A stretch of DNA of 64,000 nucleotides from Streptomyces sp. WZ-12 (GTDB lineage: Bacteria > Actinomycetota > Actinomycetes > Streptomycetales > Streptomycetaceae). The position numbers were made by a program, and so were the translations under genes. Positions 10,132 through 18,244 of this stretch are shown here, piece by piece; the stretch's first letter is position 1; each line of letters begins with the position of its first letter. Under the pieces are notes generated by a model. The model had not been told where the DNA came from. It saw only the letters and a program-made list of their open reading frames with translations, and made no database searches. Where the stretch lies: assembly GCF_028898845.1 (NCBI RefSeq), contig NZ_CP118574.1, forward strand, positions 2,480,001 through 2,544,000, given 5' to 3'.

Positions 10132-10544
10132 CAGGGGGCGCCCTTGGTGACGGTCTGCGGCAGCGTGGCCAGCCGCAGTTCGACCTCCTTCTCCTGGTCG
10201 CCGGCGGCCATGCCGAGGACGTCGACGGTGAAGGCGGACTTCAGTCCGGCGCAGAGCTGGTCCACGGCCCAGTAGCCGCCTTGGAGGGAGACGGTGACGG
10301 GGGCGGACAGCCGGCGCGGCTCGGGGGTGTCGCCGCGCTCGCTGACGTCGACGGTGGAGGTCCACACCGTCGCGCCCGGCCCGGCCACTTCGGTGGGGAC
10401 GTCGTCCGCGGCGCGGTCGGAGTGGAAGGCGGTGCGCAGGACGCCGAAGACGGCGTGCGCGTCCTCGGTGCTGCAGCCCTCGACCTCCACGACGACCTCG
10501 GCCGCTACGTGTTCCGCGTGTGACGCCTGTTCCGCGCTGTTCAC
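10131..10544 (-). CDS. Unknown protein, first gene of the molybdenum hydroxylase operon
   Basis: 137-aa soluble protein that I do not recognise. It starts at GTG 10544 behind GAGGGAAGGG and ends in a TGATG overlap with the iron-sulfur subunit gene, which indicates one transcript and coupled translation. The sequence is acidic, with no signal peptide, no membrane segment and one cysteine (VEGCSTED). Alternating hydrophobic stretches such as APVTVSLQGGYWAVDQL suggest beta strands. Position alone suggests a role in assembly, in cofactor delivery or as an accessory subunit, but nothing in the sequence proves it. Confidence 0.7.
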   Translation of the reverse strand: MNSAEQASHAEHVAAEVVVEVEGCSTEDAHAVFGVLRTAFHSDRAADDVPTEVAGPGATVWTSTVDVSERGDTPEPRRLSAPVTVSLQGGYWAVDQLCAGLKSAFTVDVLGMAAGDQEKEVELRLATLPQTVTKGAP

Positions 10545-10739
10545 TGTGGGCCCTTCCCTCGGGGTGCCGGACGCTTCCAGGCTCGCCCGGCGTCCCGGAG
10601 CCGGCGACCCGAGGCTCGAAGGAGTGGTTTAAACGGGCGCACCGACCCGCCACACCAGCCCGGAGTTACGTTGTGTAGTCAGGGCGTGCTCTCCGTAATC
10701 GTCCTGTCGTCCCTGCCGCCCGCATCCCCAGGAGACCCG

Positions 10740-11567
10740 TTGACCAGTCCCCTCGTCGACCAGCAGGCCACCGGCTACAGCCTCCGCCAGGCGCTGCGCA
10801 TGGTGCGCGCCGCCGCGCTCGCGCACCAGGACGAGAAGACGATCGAGACCACCGCCCGGGAATGGGGTTTCGACCGGGTGCGCCACCTCCACACCGCGTT
10901 CTGCCCGCCGTTCCCCCTCGCGGAGGCCCGGGCGTACACCCTCGGCGGGCGGCATGCGCTCGTCACCGCGTTCCGCGGCGCCGATCCCGCCGGGCTGCGG
11001 GGCTGGCTGTCGGAAGCCGCCACCCCGCCCTGGCCGGGCCCCGGCGGCCGGGGGTACGTCCACCACGGCTTCGCCGAGGCCCTGGAGTCGGTCTGGCCGC
11101 AGATCCTCACCGCGGTCAAGGAGCTCCGGGACGCCGACCAGGCGGTCTACTTCACCGGGCACGGCCTGGGCGGGGCGCTGGCGATGCTGGCCGGCGCCCG
11201 GCTGCACTTCGAGGACCCCCGCCTGACCGCCGACGGCGTCTACACCTTCGGCCAGCCCCGCACCTGCGACCCGGGCCTGGCCGGGGAGTTCAACGCCGCC
11301 TTCGCGGACCGGATGTACCGCTTCGTGAACCACCACGACCTGCTCCCCCAGCTCCCGGCCGAGCCGGCCTTCCGCCATGTCTCCGCGCTGCGCTACATCG
11401 ACCCCCGGGGCGCGGTGCACAACACCATGCCGCTGCTCGGCGGCGCACTGGACCGCGGCCGGGGCCTGACCGCCGAGCTGCTGGCCCCCACCTCGGACGG
11501 CATCCGCGACCACGCCCTGGCCGGGTACGTCACGGCGTTGGAGAACGCGGCGCGCGAGCGGGACTGA
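10740..11567 (+). CDS. Class 3 lipase-like protein lacking the nucleophile serine
   Basis: 275-aa alpha/beta-hydrolase fold protein of the lipase class 3 (Mbeg1/fungal lipase-like) group. A TTG start at 10740 is preferred because AGGAGA lies eight bases before it; the frame is open from 10671. The nucleophile elbow reads TGHGLGGALA, so the Ser of the normal GHSLGG is Gly at about residue 142. The rest of the triad appears present: Asp in NHHDLLPQLP and His in GAVHNTMP. It has no signal peptide. It is transcribed away from the molybdenum hydroxylase operon, sharing its promoter region. Either it is a non-catalytic relative or the base at 11163 should be rechecked. Confidence 0.8.
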   Translation: MTSPLVDQQATGYSLRQALRMVRAAALAHQDEKTIETTAREWGFDRVRHLHTAFCPPFPLAEARAYTLGGRHALVTAFRGADPAGLRGWLSEAATPPWPGPGGRGYVHHGFAEALESVWPQILTAVKELRDADQAVYFTGHGLGGALAMLAGARLHFEDPRLTADGVYTFGQPRTCDPGLAGEFNAAFADRMYRFVNHHDLLPQLPAEPAFRHVSALRYIDPRGAVHNTMPLLGGALDRGRGLTAELLAPTSDGIRDHALAGYVTALENAARERD

Positions 11568-11596
11568 GCCACAAGTCGCCCCGTATCGCGCCTAGT

Positions 11597-12193
11597 TCAC
11601 TCCGCCTGGTTCACCGCTCCCGTCGGGGCGGTGAAGGGGACGGCGGCGGCGTGCGGGACGATCTCGACCTCGTCGCCGAGGGCCCACTCGGCGGCCCGGG
11701 AGGACATCGCGTGCGGGACGGTGTCGCTGATGCCGGGCGCCGCGGGGATGTCGTAGGTGGCGTGCGCGTCGTGCGGCAGGACGACGCGGTGGCCGCGGTC
11801 CAGGGCGGCCCGGGCGGTGGCCGCGACGCACATCTCGGAGAGCACCCCGCACACCGTCAGCTCCGTCACGCCCGCGTCGTCGAGTAGGGCGTCGAGCGGG
11901 GTGTCGGCGAAGCCGTCGTCCTCGGTCTTGCGGACCACGTGCTCGCGGGTGCCGGGCGTGACGGGCAGATGGAGCTCCCAGCCGGCGGTGCCCGGCTCGT
12001 CGACGGTGCCCGGCTCGCCGTCGTTCTGGAGGTGGACGACGAGGGCGCCGGCGGCCCGGGCCCGGGCGAGCAGGTCGCGGGTGCGGTCGAGGACCCGGGC
12101 CGCGTCGGGCACCGCTTCGCCGCCGGAGACGAACGCGCTCTGCACGTCGACGACGAGGAGTGCCTGGACGGGGCGTATCTGTGCGTCGGTCAT
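11597..12193 (-). CDS. Isochorismatase-family cysteine hydrolase
   Basis: 198-aa hydrolase of the isochorismatase-like superfamily, which includes nicotinamidases and N-carbamoyl amidases. The catalytic Asp is in LLVVDVQSAF, the Lys in VVRKTEDDGFADT and the Cys in CGVLSEMCVAATA, the order expected for the family. The start could be ATG 12193 (GGAG three bases upstream) or ATG 12202; I use the shorter form. The gene ends 29 bp from the lipase-like gene, tail to tail. The substrate is not evident. Confidence 0.85.
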   Translation of the reverse strand: MTDAQIRPVQALLVVDVQSAFVSGGEAVPDAARVLDRTRDLLARARAAGALVVHLQNDGEPGTVDEPGTAGWELHLPVTPGTREHVVRKTEDDGFADTPLDALLDDAGVTELTVCGVLSEMCVAATARAALDRGHRVVLPHDAHATYDIPAAPGISDTVPHAMSSRAAEWALGDEVEIVPHAAAVPFTAPTGAVNQAE

Positions 12194-12393
12194 GGTCTCC
12201 ATGATCCATGGGCACGGCGCTGGGCCGGTCGGGCGGGAACGCTTCTGGCCGGGCACGCATGGTTGCCACAGGCATCGACCGGGCGGATCATCCGTAGGTG
12301 CTCCACGGTCGTGCGTACTCGCGTCCCCGCGTGGGCGCCGGGCCGGTGGGGCGCGGCATCCGATCCGCACCGCGACGACGCGAGGAGAGCACC

Positions 12394-13593
12394 GTGGAAG
12401 CTGTCACCGTCAACGGGCACTGCGCACCGGGGTACGAGGAGGTGCGGGCCGCCTTCGAGCGGAACTTCCGCGACCACGGGGAGGTCGGAGCGGCGGTCGC
12501 TGTGCTGGTGGACGGGGCGCCGGTGGTGGACCTGTGGGGCGGGCACGCGGACGCGGCCGGGAGCCGGCCGTGGGAGCGGGACACCCTGGTCAACGTCTAC
12601 TCCACGTCCAAGGGGATGGCCGCGCTGTGCGCCCATCTCCTGGTGGACCGGGGCGAGTTGGACCTGGACGCGCCGGTCGCGCGCTATTGGCCGGAATTCG
12701 CCCGGGCCGGCAAGGAGGCCATACCGGTGCGCTGGCTGCTCAGCCACCGCGCCGGACTGCTGGCGCCCCGCGAGCCGCTGGCCGCGGGCCGGGCCTACGA
12801 CTGGGAGTACGTCTGCGACGCCCTGGCGGCCACCCCGCCCTGGTGGGAGCCGGGGACCAAGCAGGGCTACCACGCGGTGACGTTCGGGTATCTGGTGGGC
12901 GAGGTGGTCCGGCGGATCACCGGGCAGTCGCTGGGCACGTTCCTGCGCGCGGAGGTCACCAGGCCGCTCGACGCCGACGTGTTCATCGGCACGCCGCCCG
13001 ACGAGCAGCGGCGGTGCGCCGACATGATCGGGCAGCTCACCACCGACCTGCTCCGCGAGCGCTTCCCGGACCTGCCGACGCCGCCGGTCGGCGGGCTCGC
13101 CGACCACCCGCGGGCCGGTGTCGCACTGGCCCTGACGTACATCCCCACCGGCGACGTCAACAGCGCCGCCTACCGCGCGGCGGAGATCCCGTCCGGCAAC
13201 GCGCACGCCTCGGCCCGCGGCCTGGCCGCCGTCTACGGGGCGCTGGTCGGCGGCGAACTGGTGCGGCCCGCCGCCCTGGAGGCGATGCGCAGCCCGCAGA
13301 GCCGGCCGGACGAGCCGGACCTCACGCTCGGCGGGCTCACCCCGGACGGCACCGCCGACGCGTTCCGCTGGGGGCTGGGCTACATGCTCAACGAGCGGGG
13401 GCAGGCGGGCCCCAACCCGGGGGCGTTCGGGCACGGCGGCGCGGGCGGCTCGTACGCCTTCGCGGACCCGGAGAACGGGCTGGCGTACGCCTACGTCATG
13501 AACCGCTTCGGGGGCGGCACCAGCGGCGAGGACCTGCGCAGCCGGTCGCTGGTGGAGGCGGCGTACGCGGCGCTGGCGGAGGCGCGCGGCTAG
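12394..13593 (+). CDS. Serine hydrolase of the class C beta-lactamase/EstB family
   Basis: 399-aa cytoplasmic esterase or peptidase-like enzyme. The SxxK nucleophile is YSTSKGMAA at about residue 70, the second-motif Tyr is probably in YDWEYV near 135, and the third motif is FGHGGAGGSYAFADP near 350. The N-terminus lacks a signal peptide, which argues against a secreted beta-lactamase and for an EstB-like carboxylesterase. The start is GTG 12394 with GAGGAGAG upstream. It is divergent from the isochorismatase gene, separated by about 200 bp. Confidence 0.87.
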   Translation: MEAVTVNGHCAPGYEEVRAAFERNFRDHGEVGAAVAVLVDGAPVVDLWGGHADAAGSRPWERDTLVNVYSTSKGMAALCAHLLVDRGELDLDAPVARYWPEFARAGKEAIPVRWLLSHRAGLLAPREPLAAGRAYDWEYVCDALAATPPWWEPGTKQGYHAVTFGYLVGEVVRRITGQSLGTFLRAEVTRPLDADVFIGTPPDEQRRCADMIGQLTTDLLRERFPDLPTPPVGGLADHPRAGVALALTYIPTGDVNSAAYRAAEIPSGNAHASARGLAAVYGALVGGELVRPAALEAMRSPQSRPDEPDLTLGGLTPDGTADAFRWGLGYMLNERGQAGPNPGAFGHGGAGGSYAFADPENGLAYAYVMNRFGGGTSGEDLRSRSLVEAAYAALAEARG

Positions 13594-13752
13594 GGCCGGT
13601 CCGACGGGCCGGGGGGGGCGGACGGGGCCTCTTGCTGAGCGGCTTCCGGGCCGCCGCCTTCGCCCGGGGTGGAGCGATAATGGGGGGTGCGGCATGGATC
13701 CGTCCGGCGCCGCCGCGGACGGCGACGGTCCCGGGGAGAGGGCGTGGTGGCC

Positions 13753-14004
13753 ATGGAAAGGGACACCGAGACGATTCACGAGGCGTACTCGTTCGTGTGT
13801 CTGCACTGCGGGCACGGGTGGGAGGAGGAGTACGAGATCCGGCACACCACCGATCTCGCGGGCCGTCGGCGCGCCGACTACTTCAACCACGGCCGTCGGG
13901 TGCCCTCTCCGCTGACCCGCGCGGACTGCCCGGGCTGCAACCGCGGACCGATCCGGATCCTGCGGCCCGGCCGGGTCAAGAACGCCCGGACCTACCTGGC
14001 CTGA
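13753..14004 (+). CDS. Small zinc-ribbon protein
   Basis: 83-aa hypothetical protein with two CxxC pairs (CLHCGHGW near residue 16 and CPGCNRGP near 62), spaced as in a zinc ribbon. The middle is acidic and charged, and the C-terminus is basic (GRVKNARTY). ATG 13753 is used; the in-frame GTG codons at 13744 and 13747 are nearer to GGGGAGAG and are alternatives. It stands alone between two plus-strand genes. Zinc binding is inferred from cysteine spacing; the function is unknown. Confidence 0.7.
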   Translation: MERDTETIHEAYSFVCLHCGHGWEEEYEIRHTTDLAGRRRADYFNHGRRVPSPLTRADCPGCNRGPIRILRPGRVKNARTYLA

Positions 14005-14220
14005 CCTGCCCGCATCGGGGCGCCCGGACCCGCTGCGATTCGGTAACGGAGGCCCACACTCCGTCATTCAGCCCGGCAAACGTTGCATATGCTCAGGTCG
14101 GGGGCCCGGCGGTCGGTTTCGGACACGCGAAACGGCCGGCGGCCGGGGCCTCGCGACCGATCGCCTCTCAGGGACCGCCCGGCTGGCCTCCCCTGAGCCT
14201 GGAAGACGCCGGAGTGGACC

Positions 14221-15345
14221 TTGACCGTGCAGAAGGGGGAGCCGCGCCCCCGCTCCCGTGTGCTCTCCGCGCTTCCGTACCTGGTCATGGCCGCGGTCAG
14301 CGCGGTGGACATCACCGCGGGCCCGGCCGTCGGCTTCCTGCCCCTGGTGTCGCTGGGGCCGGCGTTCGCCGGTCTGGTCGGCGGCTGGCGCCGGACGGCG
14401 CTGATCGGGCTGACCGCGGCCGTGCTCTGCGTGGGACTGGGCATCCACAGCGGGCTGTTCGAGAGCCGGCGCGGGCTGACCGCGCTGGTGTCGGTTGCGG
14501 GCGTGACCGCGGCCGGCGTGGTGGCCGCGGTGATGCGGCAGCGCCGGGAGGCCGAACTGGCCAACGTGCGGTCGATCGCCGAGGTCGCCCAGCGGGTGCT
14601 GCTGCGGCCGGTGCCGCGCAGCGCCGGTCCGCTGCGGATCGCGGTCTCGTACACCTCGGCGGTGGCCGAGGCCCGGATCGGCGGCGACCTCTACGAGGTG
14701 GTGACCTCGCCGGCCGGGGTGCGGATCATCGTCGGGGACGTGCAGGGCAAGGGCCTGGAGGCGGTGGAGAGCGCCGCGGTGGTGCTCGGCGCGTTCCGGG
14801 AGGCGGCGCACGACGAGGCGGACCTGTCGGCGGTCGGCGCCCGGGTCGAGCGGGCGCTCAACCGCCATCTGTCCGGGGAGCGGTTCGTGACCGCGGTGCT
14901 CGCCGAGATCGGCCGCGGCGGCGACGCCACGCTGCTGAACTTCGGCCACCCCGCCCCCCTGGTCGTCCGCCCGTCCGGCACGGTCGGCTACGCGGCGCCG
15001 CCGGAACGGGCGCTGCCGCTGGGCCTGTTGGAACACCGGCCGGACGCGCCGGTCCCGTACCGGGTGCCGTTCGCCCCCGGCGACCAACTGCTCTTCTACA
15101 CCGACGGGGTCACCGAGGCGCGCGACTCGGCGGGCTGGTTCTATCCGCTCGACGAGCGGGCGACGCTGCTGAAGGACCCCGACCCGGAGGCGGCGTTGCA
15201 GGCGGTCCGGGAGGACGTCGTCGACCACGCGGAGGGGCCGCTGCACGACGACGCGGCGATGCTGCTGGTGCGGTACCGGGTGGGGCACCGGGACCCGGAC
15301 CGGCCGGGCCCCGGCGGCGGTCAGGGCAGCGGCAGCCCGGTGTAG
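14221..15345 (+). CDS. Membrane-anchored PP2C-type (SpoIIE) serine phosphatase
   Basis: 374-aa phosphatase. The first 110 residues hold about four hydrophobic segments (the 7TM-like sensor part seen in many Streptomyces proteins). The SpoIIE/PP2C catalytic domain runs from about 135 to 345, with the metal-binding aspartates in IGGDLYEV, VGDVQGKGLEA and FYTDGVTEARD and a final Asp in HDDAAMLLV. It probably dephosphorylates an anti-anti-sigma factor. The start is TTG 14221, with GGAGTGG just before it; GTG 14227 is an alternative. Its last 25 bp overlap the 3' end of pobA on the other strand. Confidence 0.88.
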   Translation: MTVQKGEPRPRSRVLSALPYLVMAAVSAVDITAGPAVGFLPLVSLGPAFAGLVGGWRRTALIGLTAAVLCVGLGIHSGLFESRRGLTALVSVAGVTAAGVVAAVMRQRREAELANVRSIAEVAQRVLLRPVPRSAGPLRIAVSYTSAVAEARIGGDLYEVVTSPAGVRIIVGDVQGKGLEAVESAAVVLGAFREAAHDEADLSAVGARVERALNRHLSGERFVTAVLAEIGRGGDATLLNFGHPAPLVVRPSGTVGYAAPPERALPLGLLEHRPDAPVPYRVPFAPGDQLLFYTDGVTEARDSAGWFYPLDERATLLKDPDPEAALQAVREDVVDHAEGPLHDDAAMLLVRYRVGHRDPDRPGPGGGQGSGSPV

Positions 15346-16523
15346 TTCTCGGCGAGTTCGGCGGCGGCGTGCCAGGAGCCGGCGATCCGGTCGAGCTGGG
15401 AGAGCTGGAGCCGGGTGTCGAAGTCGCTCTGGTCCGGGGCGGTGTGCAGGGTCGTGGTCATGAAGTGCGAGAAGTGCTCGGCGCGCCACACCCGGCGCAG
15501 GCAGGTCGCGGAGTAGGCGTCGAGCGGTTCCGTCGAGCCGGTGCGGTGCCACTGCGTCAGGGCGCGGGCCAGGACGGTGACGTCGGCCACGGCGAGGTTG
15601 AGACCCTTGGCCCCGGTGGGCGGGACGATGTGGGCGGCGTCGCCGGCCAGCAACACCCGGCCCCAGCGCATCGGTTCGGTCACCGCGCTGCGCAGCGGGA
15701 GGACCGCCTTGGCGGTGAGCGGGCCGCGGGCCAGTTTCCAGGGGACGGTGTCGACGGCGGTGCGGGCCGCCAGTTCGTCCCAGATCCGGTCGTCGGGCCA
15801 GTCGTCCGGGTCGGTGCCGTTGGGGACTTGGAGGTAGAGCCGGCTCACCGTCGGGGTGCGCATGCTGAGCAGGGCGAAGCCGCGGGGCGAGTGGGCGTAG
15901 ACCAACTCGTCCTGGGACGGCGGGACGTCGGCGAGGACGCCGAGCCAGGAGTAGGGGTAGCTGCGGGTGTAGGTCCGGCGGGCGGACGTGGGGATCGCCT
16001 CTCGGGCGACGCCGTGGAAGCCGTCGCAGCCCGCGACGTAGCGGCAGGTGAGGGTGCGTGCGCGGCCGTCGTGGGTGTAGTGGATGCGGGGCCGGTCGGT
16101 GTCGGCGCCGGTCACCGCCCGCGCCCGGGCCTCGAACAGCAGCGGCGGGCCGCCTCGGAGTTGGAGCGCTATCAGGTCCTTGACGACCTCGGTCTGGGCG
16201 TAGACGGTGACCCGGCGGCCGTCGGTGAGCGTCGGGAAGTCCAGGCGGTGCGCGCGCCGGTCGTAGCGCAGCTCGATGCCGTCGTGGACCAGTCCCTCAC
16301 GGTCCAGCCGCTCCCCCGCCCCGCAGGCCCGCAGGACGTCGGTGGTGCCCTGTTCGAGGATGCCGGCGCGCTGCCGCTGCTCGACGTAGGCGCGGTCCCG
16401 GCCCTCCAGGACCACGCAGTCGACGCCGGCGCGGTGCAGCAGCCGGGCGAGCAGCAGCCCGGCGGGGCCGCCGCCGATGATGCCGACGGTGGTCTCGTCC
16501 GGTGCGGTGGCGGTGCCGGGCAT
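15321..16523 (-). CDS. pobA: 4-hydroxybenzoate 3-monooxygenase
   Basis: FAD-dependent aromatic hydroxylase converting 4-hydroxybenzoate to protocatechuate, which feeds the pca genes upstream. The 400-aa length is right for PobA. The FAD fingerprint GGGPAGLLLARLLHRAG is at residues 15-35, the DG motif YVAGCDGFHG near 160, and the second FAD motif VLLAGDAAHIVPPTGAKG near 285. The N-terminal RAGILEQGT is typical of PobA. It is the last gene of the cluster; its ATG shares one base with the pcaD stop (TGATG). The 3' end overlaps the convergent phosphatase gene by 25 bp. Confidence 0.9.
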   Translation of the reverse strand: MPGTATAPDETTVGIIGGGPAGLLLARLLHRAGVDCVVLEGRDRAYVEQRQRAGILEQGTTDVLRACGAGERLDREGLVHDGIELRYDRRAHRLDFPTLTDGRRVTVYAQTEVVKDLIALQLRGGPPLLFEARARAVTGADTDRPRIHYTHDGRARTLTCRYVAGCDGFHGVAREAIPTSARRTYTRSYPYSWLGVLADVPPSQDELVYAHSPRGFALLSMRTPTVSRLYLQVPNGTDPDDWPDDRIWDELAARTAVDTVPWKLARGPLTAKAVLPLRSAVTEPMRWGRVLLAGDAAHIVPPTGAKGLNLAVADVTVLARALTQWHRTGSTEPLDAYSATCLRRVWRAEHFSHFMTTTLHTAPDQSDFDTRLQLSQLDRIAGSWHAAAELAENYTGLPLP

Positions 16524-17338
16524 CAGTAGTCCGTTCCTGGGGCGGGCTGGGCGTGCAGCGGGGCGAGGTGGGCGAGCAGGGCGGCGAGGACCTCCGCGGG
16601 GCGTTCGACGCCGGCGAGGTGGGCGGCGCCGGACAGTTCGACGAGGCTGGCGTCCCGGATGCCGTCGGTGAGTTCGCGGGCGTGCGCGGGCGGGGTGGCC
16701 GGGTCGGCGCGGCCGGCCAGGACGAGGGTGGGGGCGGTGATCCGCGGCAGGGTGGAGCGCAGGTCGTAGGCGGCGAGGGCGTCGCAACAGGCCGCGTAGC
16801 CCTCGGGCGAGACGTCCTGGCGGAGGGCGGTGACGAGGGCGGTGGCCTCCGATGTCGTGGCGAAGGCGGGGGTGAACCAGCGGCCGGCCGCGCCGTCGGC
16901 GACCTGGTCCAGGCCCTTGGCGCGGACCAGGGCGGCCCGTTCCCGCCAGCCGGCCGGTTCGCCGAACCGGGCGGAGGAGCAGATCAGGGCGAGCGAGCTG
17001 ATCCGGGTGGGGTGGTGGGCGGCGAGCCAGGCGCCGACCGCGCCGCCGAGCGAGACCCCGGCGTAGGCGAAGGCGTCCAGGCCGAGGGAGTCGGCGAGTT
17101 GCAGGACCAGGCCGGCGAGTTCGGGGATGGTGGTGGTGCCGGGGGTGGCCAGGACGTCGGTGGGGGTGCCGCCGTGGCCCGGGAGGTCCCAGCGGACGAC
17201 GTGGAACCGGCGGGCCAGGGCCGGGAGTTGGGGCTCCCAGAGGGCGAGCGAGGTGCCGACGGAGGGGCCGAGGATCAGCGGCGGGGCGCCGGGCGGGCCG
17301 TCGGTGGCGTGGTGCAGTGCGGGGGCGGCGGGCGTCAT
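16523..17338 (-). CDS. pcaD: 3-oxoadipate enol-lactonase
   Basis: 271-aa alpha/beta hydrolase that opens 3-oxoadipate enol-lactone in the protocatechuate branch of the beta-ketoadipate pathway. The catalytic triad is readable: Ser in GVSLGGAVGAW, Asp in LAGRADPATPP and His in LSGAAHLAG. It is a stand-alone PcaD, not the PcaD-PcaC fusion (PcaL) found in some streptomycetes. The ATG at 17338 follows AGGAG. It is coupled to pobA downstream, but separated from pcaG by 309 bp containing a very large inverted repeat. Confidence 0.87.
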   Translation of the reverse strand: MTPAAPALHHATDGPPGAPPLILGPSVGTSLALWEPQLPALARRFHVVRWDLPGHGGTPTDVLATPGTTTIPELAGLVLQLADSLGLDAFAYAGVSLGGAVGAWLAAHHPTRISSLALICSSARFGEPAGWRERAALVRAKGLDQVADGAAGRWFTPAFATTSEATALVTALRQDVSPEGYAACCDALAAYDLRSTLPRITAPTLVLAGRADPATPPAHARELTDGIRDASLVELSGAAHLAGVERPAEVLAALLAHLAPLHAQPAPGTDY

Positions 17339-17647
17339 GCGGGCTCCTGCGGTTCGTTCCGGCCTCCCACGTTGTCGGCTTTCCCGCCGAGGGGGGTGCC
17401 GGTTGCGCCTGCGGCGCGTTGTCCGCTGCGCGGGGCGTCGGGTGCGGTGACGGGTGTTCGGGTCCGGTGTCCCGGGCTGCTTCGCTCCACGTCCGGGACA
17501 CCGGACCCGAACGCCCGTCACCTCCCGTTAGCTGGATGGGATTTCGGTGGGTGGGGGTGGCCGGGGTGGTCGTACCGAGGTTGTACCGCATCGGGGTCTT
17601 GGCCTCTCGCAGGGCCGCGGTCGGGTCGGCGCGTCCCGGGTGGGGGG
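17339..17647. other. 309-bp gap between pcaG and pcaD with a large hairpin
   Basis: No gene found. In an otherwise tightly overlapping cluster this gap stands out. It holds a 30-bp near-perfect inverted repeat (listed separately) and sequence without recognisable protein similarity. pcaB, which in many actinobacteria stands between pcaG and the lactonase gene, is absent; a deletion scar is possible but not shown. Confidence 0.6.
17446..17522. repeat. 30-bp inverted repeat, possible terminator or REP-like element
   Basis: Arms at 17446-17475 and 17493-17522 pair over 30 positions with a single mismatch that is a G-U in RNA, around a 17-nt loop. It is much longer than a usual terminator and begins and ends with GGTGACGGG/CCCGTCACC. 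It lies between pcaG and pcaD and would be expected to reduce read-through from pcaHG into pcaD-pobA. Confidence 0.75.
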
Positions 17648-18244
17648 TCAGCGGAAGGCGAGGAACACGGTCTCCTCGGGGGTGCCGTTCGGGGGCTGTT
17701 GGAGTTGTACGTCGAAGCGGTAGCGGGCGGGGCCGTCGGGGCGGGCCAGCAGGGTGGCGGCGCGTTTCGGGGGCAGCGTCGAGAGCAGCGGGTCGGCGGC
17801 GTGGGCCGCGGTGTGCTCGGGGAAGTAGGCGCGGGTGAACAGGTGGTGGAGCAGGCCGCGGGCGTGGACGATGACCGCGAGGTGGGGGGCGGCGTCCGGG
17901 CGGCCGGCGGGCGCGGCCGGACGCCGGGTGTGGAGCGCGTAGTGCCCGTCGGCGTCGGTGGGGACCCGGCCGAAGCCGGTGAAGCGCGTGCCGTCGCGGC
18001 GCAGTGAGCCGGGCTCGCGGGGCGGGCGGCCGTCGGGGCCGGGTTGCCAGAACTCCAGCAGGGCGTCGGCGACCGGTGCGCCCGTGCCGTCGCGGACGTG
18101 GCCGTGCACGGTGAGGGTGTCGGGGTGGCCGTCGGGCGCGATCCGGGCGCCGCCAGGGAAGGGCAGGGCGTGGCCGAAGAAGGGGCCGATGGTCTGGGCG
18201 GGCGTGGGGGCGAGCGGCCCGCGGTGGCCGGCGGCGGCCGGCAT
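17648..18244 (-). CDS. pcaG: Protocatechuate 3,4-dioxygenase, alpha subunit
   Basis: 198-aa subunit of the intradiol dioxygenase that cleaves protocatechuate to 3-carboxy-cis,cis-muconate. The opening TPAQTIGPFFGHALPF and the segments FWQPGPDG and FTGFGRVPTDADGHY are typical of PcaG. The alpha subunit does not carry the iron ligands, as seen here. Its ATG overlaps the pcaH stop by one base (TGATG), as expected for equal production of both subunits. Confidence 0.9.
   Translation of the reverse strand: MPAAAGHRGPLAPTPAQTIGPFFGHALPFPGGARIAPDGHPDTLTVHGHVRDGTGAPVADALLEFWQPGPDGRPPREPGSLRRDGTRFTGFGRVPTDADGHYALHTRRPAAPAGRPDAAPHLAVIVHARGLLHHLFTRAYFPEHTAAHAADPLLSTLPPKRAATLLARPDGPARYRFDVQLQQPPNGTPEETVFLAFR

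Noticed and set aside
14221..14420. Cytochrome- or sensor-kinase-like N-terminus for the SpoIIE protein
   Set aside because: Only hydrophobic helices are visible; no heme or HAMP signature.
11757..16529. A 1590-codon plus-strand open frame
   Set aside because: It crosses at least four clear genes on both strands, has low-complexity composition and matches no family.
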